Source: Roseofilum capinflatum BLCC-M114
GTDB taxonomy: Bacteria; Cyanobacteriota; Cyanobacteriia; Cyanobacteriales; Desertifilaceae
NCBI RefSeq assembly: GCF_030068505.1
Contig: NZ_JAQOSO010000002.1
Coordinates: 1 to 64,000 of the forward strand
Length of the DNA: 64,000 nt
Reading direction: 5' to 3'
Part shown: piece by piece, positions 24,460 through 34,580 of the stretch
Numbering within the stretch: the stretch's first letter is position 1
Layout: each line of letters opens with the position of its first letter
The notes under the pieces: model-generated
Seen by the model: the letters and a program-made list of their open reading frames with translations, nothing else
The model's database searches: none
What the model was told of the DNA's origin: nothing
Made by a program: the position numbers and the translations under genes

Positions 24460-25761
24460 ATGAGCCGCCAATATAAAACTCGGAGTTCCGATCGCCATTC
24501 CTCAGACCCGGCAAAAGCTCGGTTTGGCCCTTCCCCTGTTCTTCAACCGAAAGCCACAAAAAAGACTAAAAAGGAACTTCCAGAGTGGAAACCTGGGGGA
24601 AATGGGGTGGACTGGGCGGCGAAACTCTCACAAATCCCCCTGCAAGCCAAATCCTACTCCGGGCAATCTAGCGATCCACAGGAACAACAAGCGGATACCA
24701 TGGCTAAAACAGTGGTCGAGCGGATTAGCGCTCCTTATCTCCTCTCACGGGAAGCAACGTTACAACGAGCAAAGCAAAACAAACTGAACGGCCAATTGCA
24801 GATGAAATCACACCTGCAACGAGAACCACTTGAGATAACCCATGGGGTGCAACAGGGACTGATCCAAAGAGGGCCAGATGAATATCGCTCACTTCTGGCA
24901 GATGAAAGTGATTCTGAGAGTGATAGCGATGATGCTGGATACTCCGCTATTTCGCCGATTAAGGCAGAGATTCAAGAGAAAAATCAACAGATTCGACAAG
25001 GATACCCTCAACTCCAGCAAATAGGTCGCCAAGCCAAACGTATTACTGAAAAACTAGAGTCAAAACGCACTGATGAGGCAGTTGCGGCCGTCAAAGATTT
25101 AGGAATAACTTGGGGAAAAGCCGGAATTTTTGCAGTTGGAGATCTAATCCTGCCCGGTTTAGGGACGGGTTTAGGCTATGCAGATGCAGCTTATGGTACG
25201 GGTACAGCGATACGCGAGAAACGGAAATTAGGGAAAGGAGGAACAGAGAGCGCCAAACAAACTGTGGAACAAGGAGCCGCAGTTGGAGCCGAAAGTTTAC
25301 ATTGGACAGCAGCGACAGTGATCGGTAGTGGTCGGGCTTTATATAAAGGGGGTAAGGCGATCGCAGAGAGTGATGACGCACGCAAAAAAAGAAAGATGTC
25401 GTATTTCGCTGAGTTTGCCAAAGGCAACAGCAGACATAAACAAGAGATCCTCAATAGATGTCAGGAGATAATACACTTAGTTCACGATATTCACAAACTA
25501 TTTGCAACCAAACCAGAGGTGGAAGACGATCCAGACATAGAAAGAATCGTTAAATCCTTTGAGAAGGAAAAGATAGTCCCAAACATGTTTAAAGCGCAGG
25601 AGAGGATCGAAAAGATGTTTGCAACTATGGCAACCTATGAGGAGCGTCATACAGAATATGGAAGTCTGTTAGCAGGAGCGGGATCGGGCAGTGGTGATTT
25701 AGCCAGTGGTGTTGAACCCATGGATGATGATGATTGGATGTCTTCTGCTGCTACTTCTTGA
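24460..25761 (+). CDS. DUF4157-like modular protein, possible injection-system effector
   Basis: The 433-residue protein begins with a low-complexity leader (MSRQYKTRSSDRHSSD, PSPVLQPKA), then LPEWKPGGNGVDWAAKLSQI, LQAKSYSGQSSDPQEQQADT and MAKTVVERI. The QEQQAD-x-MA motif is the start of the DUF4157 module found on cyanobacterial proteins associated with extracellular contractile injection systems. The middle has a Gly/Ala-rich hydrophobic stretch (WGKAGIFAVGDLILPGLGTG) that could insert into a membrane, and the C-terminal part is helical. No metallopeptidase HExxH is seen. No injection-system structural genes lie in this window. Confidence 0.6.
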   Translation: MSRQYKTRSSDRHSSDPAKARFGPSPVLQPKATKKTKKELPEWKPGGNGVDWAAKLSQIPLQAKSYSGQSSDPQEQQADTMAKTVVERISAPYLLSREATLQRAKQNKLNGQLQMKSHLQREPLEITHGVQQGLIQRGPDEYRSLLADESDSESDSDDAGYSAISPIKAEIQEKNQQIRQGYPQLQQIGRQAKRITEKLESKRTDEAVAAVKDLGITWGKAGIFAVGDLILPGLGTGLGYADAAYGTGTAIREKRKLGKGGTESAKQTVEQGAAVGAESLHWTAATVIGSGRALYKGGKAIAESDDARKKRKMSYFAEFAKGNSRHKQEILNRCQEIIHLVHDIHKLFATKPEVEDDPDIERIVKSFEKEKIVPNMFKAQERIEKMFATMATYEERHTEYGSLLAGAGSGSGDLASGVEPMDDDDWMSSAATS

Positions 25762-25880
25762 AGGTAATATCAAATCTAGAAAGGAGGGGTAGGGGGATGA
25801 GGGGCAATCGTTTATAGTCAATTCGATTAAGGTTGAGACACGACAATATACACACAGAACCTGTCTAGAATACCCGTATC

Positions 25881-25952
25881 TGTAGGGGCGAGCGGCCGTT
25901 TCGCTATGCGCTCCGCGCAGGCTACGCCAACGCGACATGAAACGCCCCTACA
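25881..25952. repeat. Interrupted REP-like palindrome
   Basis: Outer arms TGTAGGGGCG and CGCCCCTACA match the RAYT-associated palindrome, but the centre holds an extra segment with GTTTCGCTATGCGCTCCGCG and AGGCTACGCCAACGCGACAT, itself partly self-complementary. It looks like one palindrome family inserted in or recombined with another. It fills part of the gap between the DUF4157-like gene and purC. Confidence 0.65.
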
Positions 25953-26048
25953 AAAATGTCTCACTGTTATTGGACTTGACTATATCACTCATTGAGGTTG
26001 GCTAGATGAGGTATGGTAGGGCTGTTAGATATCAGTTTTCAATGTTTT

Positions 26049-26777
26049 ATGACCGAACCGACTCAACTCTACGAAGGGAAAGCCAAAATCGTCTATACCA
26101 CGGATGATGCGAATCTGCTTCTGACTTACTTTAAGGATGATGCGACGGCGTTTAATGCCCAAAAACGAGGCACGATTACGGGTAAGGGACAGATTAATTG
26201 TGCGATTTCCCGTCATTTGTTCCAAATGTTGGAAGCGCAGGGTATTCCCACCCACTATGTTGATTGTCCTTCAGACCGGGAAATGCGCGTCAAAGCAGTA
26301 ACGATTGTGCCGATTGAGGTGATTGTGCGTAACCGGGCTGCGGGGAGTCTGTGCAAACAAACGGGTTTGGCTTTGGGAACTCCAATCGATCCGCCTCTGG
26401 TAGAATATTGCTACAAGAATGATAGTTTGGGCGATCCTTTGCTGACTCGCGATCGCCTCTTGCTCCTCAATCTCGCTACGCCGGAAGACCTTGACCACAT
26501 CCGGCAAATGTCCCTAGACATTAATCGCCACCTGAGCGCCTTTTTCCGAGAGTGTGGTATCATCCTGGTTGATTTTAAGCTGGAATTTGGGCGCGATCGC
26601 CAAAATAATATTATTTTAGCTGACGAAATTAGCCCGGATACCTGTCGGCTATGGAAACAGGATGAAACAGACCCCCAAGCGCGTATCCTAGATAAAGACC
26701 GGTTTAGACAAGATTTAGGTAATGTTGAATCAGCCTATGAACAAGTGCTAGAGAGAGTTTTAGGCCAGACAAAATGA
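26049..26777 (+). CDS. purC: Phosphoribosylaminoimidazole-succinocarboxamide synthase
   Basis: The 242-residue enzyme begins MTEPTQLYEGKAKIVY, with FKDDATAFNAQKRGTITGKG, VIVRNRAAGSLCKQTG, DFKLEFGRD and LADEISPDTCRLWK, all SAICAR synthetase landmarks. It joins aspartate to CAIR with ATP in purine synthesis. ATG 26049 is the conserved start; an in-frame codon at 26013 adds 12 unrelated residues. Followed by bamA on the same strand, about 145 bp on. Confidence 0.96.
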   Translation: MTEPTQLYEGKAKIVYTTDDANLLLTYFKDDATAFNAQKRGTITGKGQINCAISRHLFQMLEAQGIPTHYVDCPSDREMRVKAVTIVPIEVIVRNRAAGSLCKQTGLALGTPIDPPLVEYCYKNDSLGDPLLTRDRLLLLNLATPEDLDHIRQMSLDINRHLSAFFRECGIILVDFKLEFGRDRQNNIILADEISPDTCRLWKQDETDPQARILDKDRFRQDLGNVESAYEQVLERVLGQTK

Positions 26778-26922
26778 AAATAGCTCCCCAGAAGTGTTAA
26801 GTTAAGGGGTTGATTGAGGTGTTTTGGCTGGAGTCGTAGGGTTTTCTAAAGACCCATACCCGGCTCAACAGCCAAACCAACGGTTCAATGTGGTGTGTGG
26901 AAGTTTACGGAACGTGAAAACA

Positions 26923-29661
26923 ATGCGCTTGTCTCCTGTCTGGTTGACTCTTTTAACAAGTTCGGCAACTCTCGGTTTTGTCGATGCTGTCCAAGGTAAA
27001 GTTTCAGATTATACTTCAAAAACGGTAGACCCCTCTCCTTATCCTTATACGACTGATAGCGATCGGGAGATCGATGGGCAGTTAGTGCAGATCATAACGC
27101 GATCGGCGAAAGAATCGATCCCCATTATTCATCAATCTTTACAGTTTGTTGCTTCTAAATCTTTAGAAAAACAATTGGCGTTTACCTCTTTTTCAGAGGT
27201 ACAGGAAAAGGGAGTAAGGGAGCAACAAACATTAGCCTTTACTCAACTGTCTCAACCGCAACCATTAGGGGAAACATCAGAGCAATTGGCGTTTACCTCT
27301 TTTTCAGAGGTACAGGAAAAGGGAGTAAGGGAGCAACAAACATTAGCCTTTACTCAACTGTCTCAACCGCAACCATTAGGGGAAACATCAGAGCAATTGG
27401 CGTTTACCTCTTTTTCAGAGGTACAGGAAAAGGCAGTAAGGGAGCAACAAACATTAGCCTTTACCCAACTGTCTCAACCGCAACCATTAGGGGAAACATC
27501 AGAGCAATTGGCGTTTACTCCGTTTTCAGAGGTACAGGAAAAGGGAGTAAGGGAGCAACAAACATTAGCCTTTACTCAACTGTCTCAACCGCAACCATTA
27601 GGGGAAACATCAGAGCAATTGGCGTTTACCTCTTTTTCAGAGGTACAGGAAAAGGCAGTAAGGGAGCAACAAACATTAGCCTTTACCCAACTGTCTCAAC
27701 CGCAACCATTCGGGGAAACATCAGAACCGTTAGCATTTACTCCGTTTTCTAAAGTTCAGGAATCAGAAATACAGGAAAATGTGCTAATAGCAAAAACTCC
27801 TATTCGGGTAGAAACTGTACCGGCAAACACTGTTTCCTTAAAAGCTCAACTGAGCCAAAATAATTCATCACAACCAGAACCGAGGGTATTAGTTGCCGAG
27901 GTGATGGTGATGGGAGTAGAAGGTGACTTAAGAAATCGGGTATTTGAGGTGATTAGTACCCAAGCTGGACGGACGACAACTCGTTCTCGATTGCAAGAAG
28001 ATATTGATGCTATTTTTGCGACGGGATTCTTTTCTAATGTGCGAGCGACTCCAGAGGATACCCCATTAGGTGTGCGCGTCACCTTTGAAGTAGAGCCTAA
28101 TCCAGTTTTACGACAAGTGAATATTAATGCTAATCCAGGAACAGATATTCCTTCGGTGGTTCCCCAGGATGTGATTGATGAGATTTTTGGAGATCAATAT
28201 GGTAACATCTTGAACTTGCGTCGCTTGCAAGTGAGCATTCAAGATTTGAATACCTGGTATCAAGAGAATGGGTATATTTTAGCTCAGGTTGTGGATGCGC
28301 CAGATGTGAATGAGGATGGCACAGTTAACCTGGTAATTCCTGAAGGGGTGATTGAGGATATTGAGATTGTTTATCTGAATCGGGATGGACAGGATATAGA
28401 AGAGACTGGAGAACCGGTTAGGGGGAAAACGCGGGAGTATATTATCACTCGGCAATTGAGTTTAGAAGCTGGAGATATTTTTAATCGGGATAGGATTCAA
28501 GCTGATTTGCAACGGGTGTATGGCTTGGGTATTTTCCAGGATGTGAATGTAACGTTGAATCCGGGAACTGACCCAACGAAGGTGGTAGTAGTGCTGAATG
28601 TGCAGGAACAAAATACGGGATCGATCGCCGCCGGAGGTGGTATCAGTTCTGCGAGTGGTTTCTTCGGTTCCTTGAGTTATCAAGAAACCAACTTCGGCGG
28701 TAATAATCAAACTCTACGAACGGAAGTGCAGATCGGAACCCGCGATTTCTTATTTGATGTTAGCTTTAGCGATCCGTGGATTGGCGGAGATCCCAAGCGT
28801 ACAGCTTATACGATGAATGGGTTTAGGCGGCGATCGATTTCTCTGGTTTATGACGGGGATGAAAACCCAATCCGCTTAGATAATGGCGATCGCCCCCGCA
28901 TCCTGCGTACTGGTGCAGGAATTCGCTTTTCCCGTCCCTTGGGCGAAGACCCCTTAAACCCGGATTGGATTGGGTCTCTGGGCTTACAATACCAGCATGT
29001 TTCTATCCGCGATGCCGATAATGACCTGACCGCTAGAGACGAAGACGGGGAACGCCTAGCTTTCCATAATACCGGGGTTGACGACCTATTCATGCTCCAA
29101 TTCGGCATTGTCAAAGATAGCCGCAACAACCCCGCTCAACCCACCGGTGGCTCAGTCACCCGCTTTAGTATCGAGCAGTCGATCCCCGTCACCAGCGTGA
29201 TTATGAGTCGTCTGCGGGGCAGTCATACCTTCTATGTGCCCGTCAAATTCACCGACTTCCATGAAGGCCCCCAAGTCCTCGCCTTTCAAGTTGAAGGGGG
29301 TGCAACCTTGGGAGACCTCCCCCCCTATGAAGCCTTCATTCTCGGCGGTCTAGAGTCAGTGAGGGGCTTTGCAGAAGGGGATCTCGGCAGTGGTCGATAC
29401 TTCCTAGAAGGAACCCTAGAATACAGATTCCCCGTGGTTGACTTGTTAGGAGGCGTATTATTTGTCGATGCAGCCACCAACCTCGGATCGGGTAGTGCTG
29501 TCATTGGCGATCCCTCCGGACGGCGTGGATTGCCCGGATCGGGAGCCTCTGCCGGGGTTGGCGTGCGGATCAATACCCCCCTAGGCCCCATCCGTATTGA
29601 CTACGGATTCACAACTGATGGCAGTAGTCGAGTCCACTTTGGGATTGGAGAGAAATTTTAA
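26923..29661 (+). CDS. bamA: BamA/Omp85 outer-membrane assembly protein
   Basis: The 912-residue protein from ATG 26923 ([20 protein letters not shown], a signal-like segment) has a repeat-rich N-terminal region, three POTRA domains (starting [40 protein letters not shown] and [20 protein letters not shown]), and a 16-strand barrel ending [10 protein letters not shown]. It inserts beta-barrel proteins into the outer membrane. A TTG at 26824 could extend it by 33 residues but lacks support. Five tandem 37-residue units before the first POTRA are unusual. It heads the lpxC-fabZ-lpxA cluster. Confidence 0.94.
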   Translation: MRLSPVWLTLLTSSATLGFVDAVQGKVSDYTSKTVDPSPYPYTTDSDREIDGQLVQIITRSAKESIPIIHQSLQFVASKSLEKQLAFTSFSEVQEKGVREQQTLAFTQLSQPQPLGETSEQLAFTSFSEVQEKGVREQQTLAFTQLSQPQPLGETSEQLAFTSFSEVQEKAVREQQTLAFTQLSQPQPLGETSEQLAFTPFSEVQEKGVREQQTLAFTQLSQPQPLGETSEQLAFTSFSEVQEKAVREQQTLAFTQLSQPQPFGETSEPLAFTPFSKVQESEIQENVLIAKTPIRVETVPANTVSLKAQLSQNNSSQPEPRVLVAEVMVMGVEGDLRNRVFEVISTQAGRTTTRSRLQEDIDAIFATGFFSNVRATPEDTPLGVRVTFEVEPNPVLRQVNINANPGTDIPSVVPQDVIDEIFGDQYGNILNLRRLQVSIQDLNTWYQENGYILAQVVDAPDVNEDGTVNLVIPEGVIEDIEIVYLNRDGQDIEETGEPVRGKTREYIITRQLSLEAGDIFNRDRIQADLQRVYGLGIFQDVNVTLNPGTDPTKVVVVLNVQEQNTGSIAAGGGISSASGFFGSLSYQETNFGGNNQTLRTEVQIGTRDFLFDVSFSDPWIGGDPKRTAYTMNGFRRRSISLVYDGDENPIRLDNGDRPRILRTGAGIRFSRPLGEDPLNPDWIGSLGLQYQHVSIRDADNDLTARDEDGERLAFHNTGVDDLFMLQFGIVKDSRNNPAQPTGGSVTRFSIEQSIPVTSVIMSRLRGSHTFYVPVKFTDFHEGPQVLAFQVEGGATLGDLPPYEAFILGGLESVRGFAEGDLGSGRYFLEGTLEYRFPVVDLLGGVLFVDAATNLGSGSAVIGDPSGRRGLPGSGASAGVGVRINTPLGPIRIDYGFTTDGSSRVHFGIGEKF
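27172..27726. repeat. 111-bp in-frame minisatellite in bamA
   Basis: Five units of 111 bp encode 37-residue repeats ([30 protein letters not shown]). Units differ by only a few bases (GGAGTA or GCAGTA, TCTTTT or CCGTTT). A partial sixth unit ([12 protein letters not shown]) follows and has diverged. Copy number changes would keep the reading frame. Confidence 0.9.
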
Positions 29662-29663
29662 TT

Positions 29664-30479
29664 ATGGCGATCGCAACCCCCTTTACCCAATCTGGCGTTG
29701 GTCTGCATAGTGGACTCGAAACCCAAGTCAAAGTTCTACCCGCCCCACCCGGAAGCGGACGCTACTTTGTGCGCGTCGATCTCCCAGATCGCCCCACCAT
29801 TCCCGCCCACATTGAAGCCGTAAACTCCACCATCCTCTCCACAGAACTCGCCGTCGGAGAAGCCAGCGTCCGTACCGTCGAACACCTGCTCGCCGCCCTC
29901 CTTTCCCTGGGCATCACCGATGCCAAAATCGAGATCAATGGGCCCGAAGTGCCCCTACTCGACGGTTCAGCCGCCCTCTGGGTCGAGGCGATTTGCGCCC
30001 ATCAACAGGAGGTGGGGAAATTTCCTGTATCCGAAAAAACCTTAACTGAACCCATGGCTGTTTACGACAAAGATGCCTTTGTCGCTGCTATTCCCGCGCC
30101 CCAACTGCGCTTTACCTATGGGATTGAGTTTGATTTAGAGGCGATCGGTCAACAATGGCACAGTTGGCAACCCGATCGCGAACCCTTTACCACCGAAGTC
30201 GCCCCCGCTCGCACCTTTGGCCTCGCCCACCAAATTGAACACTTACAGGCGCAGGGGTTAATCAAAGGTGGTAGTCTGGATAATGCCCTCGTTTGCGGCC
30301 CTGAAGGTTGGCTTAATCCTCCCTTGAGATTTGCCAACGAACCCGCCCGTCATAAACTCCTAGACCTGGTGGGAGACCTGAGTTTATTGGGCGTTCCCCC
30401 TGTAGCTCACTATCTGGCATTCAAGGCCAGCCATCACCTTCATGTGCAACTGGCGAGAAAAATTGCCCAATGTAATTGA
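29664..30479 (+). CDS. lpxC: UDP-3-O-acyl-N-acetylglucosamine deacetylase
   Basis: The 271-residue enzyme shows [20 protein letters not shown], the zinc-ligand region [27 protein letters not shown], and the second metal/acid-base motif [15 protein letters not shown]. It performs the committed step of lipid A synthesis. Starts 2 bp after the bamA stop, so it is translated from the same message. Confidence 0.96.
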   Translation: MAIATPFTQSGVGLHSGLETQVKVLPAPPGSGRYFVRVDLPDRPTIPAHIEAVNSTILSTELAVGEASVRTVEHLLAALLSLGITDAKIEINGPEVPLLDGSAALWVEAICAHQQEVGKFPVSEKTLTEPMAVYDKDAFVAAIPAPQLRFTYGIEFDLEAIGQQWHSWQPDREPFTTEVAPARTFGLAHQIEHLQAQGLIKGGSLDNALVCGPEGWLNPPLRFANEPARHKLLDLVGDLSLLGVPPVAHYLAFKASHHLHVQLARKIAQCN

Positions 30480-30528
30480 GAGCGCTTTCTGCTGTCGCAA
30501 ACATGAACTGGCCCCCAATCAAGACCCA

Positions 30529-30559
30529 TTGTTAATTGTTAATTGTTAATTGTTAATTG
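30529..30559. repeat. TTGTTAA heptamer array before fabZ
   Basis: Four to five TTGTTAA units follow the flank AGACCCA and end in TTGATATAATCC just before the fabZ ATG. The same flank and array occur at 35918-35955 and, reversed, at 55869-55907. The terminal TATAAT could act as a -10 box. Confidence 0.8.
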
Positions 30560-30568
30560 ATATAATCC

Positions 30569-31063
30569 ATGTCCACAGAAACCCAAACCAGCCCAGAACC
30601 CCCTGCTCTCGATCCAACCCACACCGTTTTCAGTGTCGAAGAGATCCACAAACTCCTTCCCCATCGTTATCCCTTCGCCCTGGTAGACCGAATTATTGCT
30701 TATGACCCCGGAAAATCAGCCGTGGGACTGAAAAACATCACGTTCAATGAACCGCAGTTTCAAGGGCATTTTCCCGATCGCCCCATTATGCCAGGGGTAC
30801 TGATGGTCGAAGCCATGGCCCAAGTCGGGGGTATTGTGGTTGTGCAAATGGATAGCTTTCCTAGCGGATTATTTGCCTTCGCGGGTATCGATAAGGTAAA
30901 ATTTCGCCGGCCTGTCGTTCCTGGAGACCAGTTAATTATTACTGCCAAAATTATCAAAGCTATGCCAAAACGGGGTTTTGTCGTCATGGAAGGGAAAATA
31001 GAAGTCAATGGTGAATTAGCGGTAGAAGGAGATCTGAAATTTGCAATTCTGAGTGAGAGTTAA
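30569..31063 (+). CDS. fabZ: (3R)-hydroxyacyl-ACP dehydratase
   Basis: The 164-residue hot-dog enzyme has [17 protein letters not shown], the catalytic His in [13 protein letters not shown] and Glu in [13 protein letters not shown], then [14 protein letters not shown]. It dehydrates hydroxyacyl-ACP in fatty-acid elongation and controls supply for lipid A. A roughly 20-residue N-terminal extension ([18 protein letters not shown]) is longer than in enterobacteria. It starts just after a heptamer array. Confidence 0.96.
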   Translation: MSTETQTSPEPPALDPTHTVFSVEEIHKLLPHRYPFALVDRIIAYDPGKSAVGLKNITFNEPQFQGHFPDRPIMPGVLMVEAMAQVGGIVVVQMDSFPSGLFAFAGIDKVKFRRPVVPGDQLIITAKIIKAMPKRGFVVMEGKIEVNGELAVEGDLKFAILSES

Positions 31064-31113
31064 TCACGCTTCGGTGTGAGCAAGATTTAAGAGAAATCAG
31101 GACTGGGAGAGAT

Positions 31114-31914
31114 ATGACCACCCTAATTCATCCAACGGCAGTTATCCACAGTGGTGCAAAGGTTCATCCGACGGTGAGCATTGGCCCCTATGCCGTGATT
31201 GGGGAAAATGTGACCATTGGGGCAAACACCATTATTGGCCCCCATGTGGTGCTGGAAGGATGGACGCAGATTGGCGAAAGCAATGAGATTTTTACTGGAG
31301 CAGCCATTGGTTTGGCTCCCCAAGACCTCAAGTATGATGGAGCCGAAACTGCGGTCAGAATCGGTAATGGTAATTGTATTCGCGAATATGTGACGATTAA
31401 TCGAGCGACGGGGCCCGATGAAGCGACGGTGATTGGCGATCGCAATTTACTGATGGCCTATGTGCATGTGGCCCATAATTGCGCGATCGAAAATGAGGTG
31501 GTCGTGGCTAACTGTACTGCTTTTGCTGGTCATGTGGTGGTGGAATCGAAAGCTCGAATTAGCGGACTGTTGGGGGTTCACCAGTTTGTGCATATTGGCC
31601 AAATGGCTATGGTAGGGGGAATGAGTCGCATTGAGCGGGATGTGCCTCCTTATATGACGGTCGAGGGAAATCCGGCTAGGGTGCGATCGCTTAATGCGAT
31701 CGGCTTAAAACGCTCTGGCTTAACTCACCAGGATTTTGGTATCCTCAAATCTGCCTATCGCCTGTTATATCGCTCGGAAATGACCTTTCAGGAAGCTCTA
31801 GAACAGCTAAACACCCTACCCGAAACTGAGCAATTACGCCATCTGCGCCAGTTCCTGCATCTTTCTCTAACGGACAAACAGCGCCGAGGCCCCATTCCAG
31901 GGAATCGGGAGTAG
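31114..31914 (+). CDS. lpxA: UDP-N-acetylglucosamine acyltransferase
   Basis: The 266-residue protein is a left-handed beta-helix of hexapeptide repeats (LIHPTAVIHSGAKVHPTVSI, GPYAVIGENVTIGANTIIGP) with the catalytic His in LMAYVHVAHNC and the C-terminal helical part GLKRSGLTHQDFGILKSAYR. It starts lipid A synthesis by acylating UDP-GlcNAc. Fifty bp after fabZ. The cluster is then interrupted by three opposite-strand Uma2 genes before lpxB. Confidence 0.96.
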   Translation: MTTLIHPTAVIHSGAKVHPTVSIGPYAVIGENVTIGANTIIGPHVVLEGWTQIGESNEIFTGAAIGLAPQDLKYDGAETAVRIGNGNCIREYVTINRATGPDEATVIGDRNLLMAYVHVAHNCAIENEVVVANCTAFAGHVVVESKARISGLLGVHQFVHIGQMAMVGGMSRIERDVPPYMTVEGNPARVRSLNAIGLKRSGLTHQDFGILKSAYRLLYRSEMTFQEALEQLNTLPETEQLRHLRQFLHLSLTDKQRRGPIPGNRE

Positions 31915-31946
31915 GCGATCGGCTTTCTTCGATATCCTTAAACGTT

Positions 31947-32711
31947 TTAACGATCATTCGGCAGATTATCAGGATCTAAACCCATAGCAATCAGCCGATC
32001 TCTCAATTCCTGCAATGCAGTCTGTGCTTGCTCTTTTTCCTCTGCCTCTGTAGGGATTAAATTCCCAGCCGCATCATAAAACCGCAGCCATCGTCGCTCA
32101 ATTCCTTTGTGACTTCCTTGCCACAATCTCAATCCTAATCCCAACTCTTCTAACCACAATTGACTATTCCTGATCTCTATCTCTTGATAGCGACTTCCTT
32201 GCAATTGAAAAGCTCTAAAATAGTCCTGTTCCCGTTCATAAACAATATAGTATGGCACTCGTAGCAATTCTTCGTAAACTTCCCATTTGGTTGGCGGTTT
32301 ATTCTCTTTACGAGTCGTTTGTCCCAAGTCTTCTTGTTGGGTACTCGGTGATAACAGTTCTACCACCATAAACGGATTCACTTCTTCTTGCCAGACCACA
32401 TAACTCATCCGTAAGTCTCTCTGTTCGTAGAGTCGAGAGACTCCCACGACTCCAAACCAGTCCGGACGCTTGTATCGGTTAGTATTCTCTACATCGTAGT
32501 AGAGATTCAAATCCATGGCTGAAAATACCTGCTCTGGGGGATAGGTCGATGGTTGAAAGGTTTGCTCTAACAGTTGAGCTTGTATGGGATGATATTGGTC
32601 TGGCAAACCTGACTCTCCTACTTCTTCACTCGGTAAGTCGTACATGGTGGGTAGGTCTTCTCTTTTAGGAGTTCGAGAGAGGTTTTTCTGCCTTTGGGTT
32701 AAGTTAACCAT
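31947..32711 (-). CDS. Uma2-family protein, tandem copy A
   Basis: The 254-residue protein has Uma2 elements RPDWFGVVGVSRLYEQRDLR, PFMVVELLSPSTQQEDLG and VPYYIVYEREQDYFRAF, and ends ALQELRDRLIAMGLDPDNLP. It is nearly identical to copies B and C to the right, except that its coiled-coil segment after TEAEE is the shortest. It probably originates from the same duplication. Nuclease activity is inferred from the fold family only. Confidence 0.9.
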   Translation of the reverse strand: MVNLTQRQKNLSRTPKREDLPTMYDLPSEEVGESGLPDQYHPIQAQLLEQTFQPSTYPPEQVFSAMDLNLYYDVENTNRYKRPDWFGVVGVSRLYEQRDLRMSYVVWQEEVNPFMVVELLSPSTQQEDLGQTTRKENKPPTKWEVYEELLRVPYYIVYEREQDYFRAFQLQGSRYQEIEIRNSQLWLEELGLGLRLWQGSHKGIERRWLRFYDAAGNLIPTEAEEKEQAQTALQELRDRLIAMGLDPDNLPNDR

Positions 32712-32776
32712 AATTACAGGGAAAAGTGCTTTTGTTCTATCGTATCGTTTTGGGCTGGATTCGGCTCTTTAATCAA

Positions 32777-33625
32777 TCAACGATCATTCGGCAAATTATC
32801 AGGGTCTAAACCCATAGCTATCAGGCGATCTCTCAATTCCTGCAATGCAGTCTGCGCTTGCTCTTTCTCCTGACGTTCCCGTTCTTTCTCCTGCCGTGCT
32901 TGCTCTTTCTCCTGACGTTCCCGTTCTTTCTCCTGGCGTTCCCGCTCCCTTTCCTCGGCCTCTGTAGGGATTAAATTCCCCGTCGCATCATAAAACCGCA
33001 GCCATCGCCGTTCGATTCCTTTATGACTTCCTTGCCACAATCTCAATCCTAATCCCAACTCTTCTAACCACAATTGACTATTCCTGATCTCTATCTCTTG
33101 ATAGCGACTTCCTTGCAATTGAAAAGCTCTAAAATAGTCCTGTTCCCGTTCATAAACAATATAGTATGGCACTCGTAGCAATTCTTCGTAAACTTCCCAT
33201 TTGGTTGGCGGTTTATTCTCTTTACGAGTCGTTTGTCCCAAGTCTTCTTGTTGGGTACTCGGTGATAACAGTTCTACCACCATAAACGGATTCACTTCTT
33301 CTTGCCAGACCACATAACTCATCCGTAAGTCTCTCTGTTCGTAGAGTCGAGAGACTCCCACGACTCCAAACCAGTCCGGACGCTTGTATCGGTTAGTATT
33401 CTCTACATCGTAGTAGAGATTCAAATCCATGGCTGAAAATACCTGCTCTGGGGGATAGGTCGATGGTTGAAAGGTTTGCTCTAACAGTTGAGCTTGTATG
33501 GGATGATATTGGTCTGGCAAACCTGACTCTCCTACTTCTTCACTCGGTAAGTCGTACATGGTGGGTAGGTCTTCTCTTTTAGGAGTTCGAGAGAGGTTTT
33601 TCTGCCTTTGGGTTAAGTTAACCAT
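32777..33625 (-). CDS. Uma2-family protein, tandem copy B
   Basis: The 282-residue protein matches copies A and C over the nuclease-like body. Its charged coil is the longest of the three, with repeated RERQEKE units followed by QARQEKERERQEKEQAQ. The intergenic DNA before it is also duplicated. Copy-number differences of the coil units are the main divergence among the three proteins. Confidence 0.9.
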   Translation of the reverse strand: MVNLTQRQKNLSRTPKREDLPTMYDLPSEEVGESGLPDQYHPIQAQLLEQTFQPSTYPPEQVFSAMDLNLYYDVENTNRYKRPDWFGVVGVSRLYEQRDLRMSYVVWQEEVNPFMVVELLSPSTQQEDLGQTTRKENKPPTKWEVYEELLRVPYYIVYEREQDYFRAFQLQGSRYQEIEIRNSQLWLEELGLGLRLWQGSHKGIERRWLRFYDATGNLIPTEAEERERERQEKERERQEKEQARQEKERERQEKEQAQTALQELRDRLIAMGLDPDNLPNDR

Positions 33626-33690
33626 AATTACAGGGAAAAGTGCTTTTGTTCTATCGTATCGTTTTGGGCTGGATTCGGCTCTTTAATCAA

Positions 33691-34506
33691 TCAACGATCA
33701 TTCGGCAAATTATCAGGGTCTAAACCCATAGCTATCAGGCGATCTCTCAATTCCTGCAATGCAGTCTGCGCTTGCTCTTTCTCCTGTCGTTCCCGTTCTT
33801 TCTCCTGGCGTTCCCGCTCCCTTTCCTCGGCCTCTGTAGGGATTAAATTCCCCGTCGCATCATAAAACCGCAGCCATCGCCGTTCGATTCCTTTATGACT
33901 TCCTTGCCACAATCTCAATCCTAATCCCAACTCTTCTAACCACAATTGACTATTCCTGATCTCTATCTCTTGATAGCGACTTCCTTGCAATTGAAAAGCT
34001 CTAAAATAGTCCTGTTCCCGTTCATAAACAATATAGTATGGCACTCGTAGCAATTCTTCGTAAACTTCCCATTTGGTTGGCGGTTTATTCTCTTTACGAG
34101 TCGTTTGTCCCAAGTCTTCTTGTTGGGTACTCGGTGATAACAGTTCTACCACCATAAACGGATTCACTTCTTCTTGCCAGACCACATAACTCATCCGTAA
34201 GTCTCTCTGTTCGTAGAGTCGAGAGACTCCCACGACTCCAAACCAGTCCGGACGCTTGTATCGGTTAGTATTCTCTACATCGTAGTAGAGATTCAAATCC
34301 ATGGCTGAAAATACCTGCTCTGGGGGATAGGTCGATGGTTGAAAGGTTTGCTCTAACAGTTGAGCTTGTATGGGATGATATTGGTCTGGCAAACCTGACT
34401 CTCCTACTTCTTCACTCGGTAAGTCGTACATGGTGGGTAGGTCTTCTCTTTTGGGGGTGCGAGAGATTTTGCTTGGCTTTGGGGTTAGATTAACCATTTT
34501 GCTCAA
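33691..34506 (-). CDS. Uma2-family protein, tandem copy C
   Basis: The 271-residue protein is the promoter-proximal member of the array. Its N-terminus (MSKMVNLTPKPSKISRTPKR) differs slightly from MVNLTQRQKNLSRTPKR in the other two, and the upstream DNA is also different, so this copy is likely the ancestral one. Coil length is intermediate. Its start faces lpxB across about 130 bp. Confidence 0.9.
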   Translation of the reverse strand: MSKMVNLTPKPSKISRTPKREDLPTMYDLPSEEVGESGLPDQYHPIQAQLLEQTFQPSTYPPEQVFSAMDLNLYYDVENTNRYKRPDWFGVVGVSRLYEQRDLRMSYVVWQEEVNPFMVVELLSPSTQQEDLGQTTRKENKPPTKWEVYEELLRVPYYIVYEREQDYFRAFQLQGSRYQEIEIRNSQLWLEELGLGLRLWQGSHKGIERRWLRFYDATGNLIPTEAEERERERQEKERERQEKEQAQTALQELRDRLIAMGLDPDNLPNDR

Positions 34507-34580
34507 TAAAGTGCTTTTGTTCTATACTATCGCTTTAAGAACGGTATTTATGGGATATTCAAGGAAAGGGTGGAATCCGG

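Noticed and set aside
26824-26922. 33-codon N-terminal extension of BamA from a TTG
   Set aside because: The signal-like hydrophobic segment starts at ATG 26923; the extension is not signal-like and has a weak start codon.
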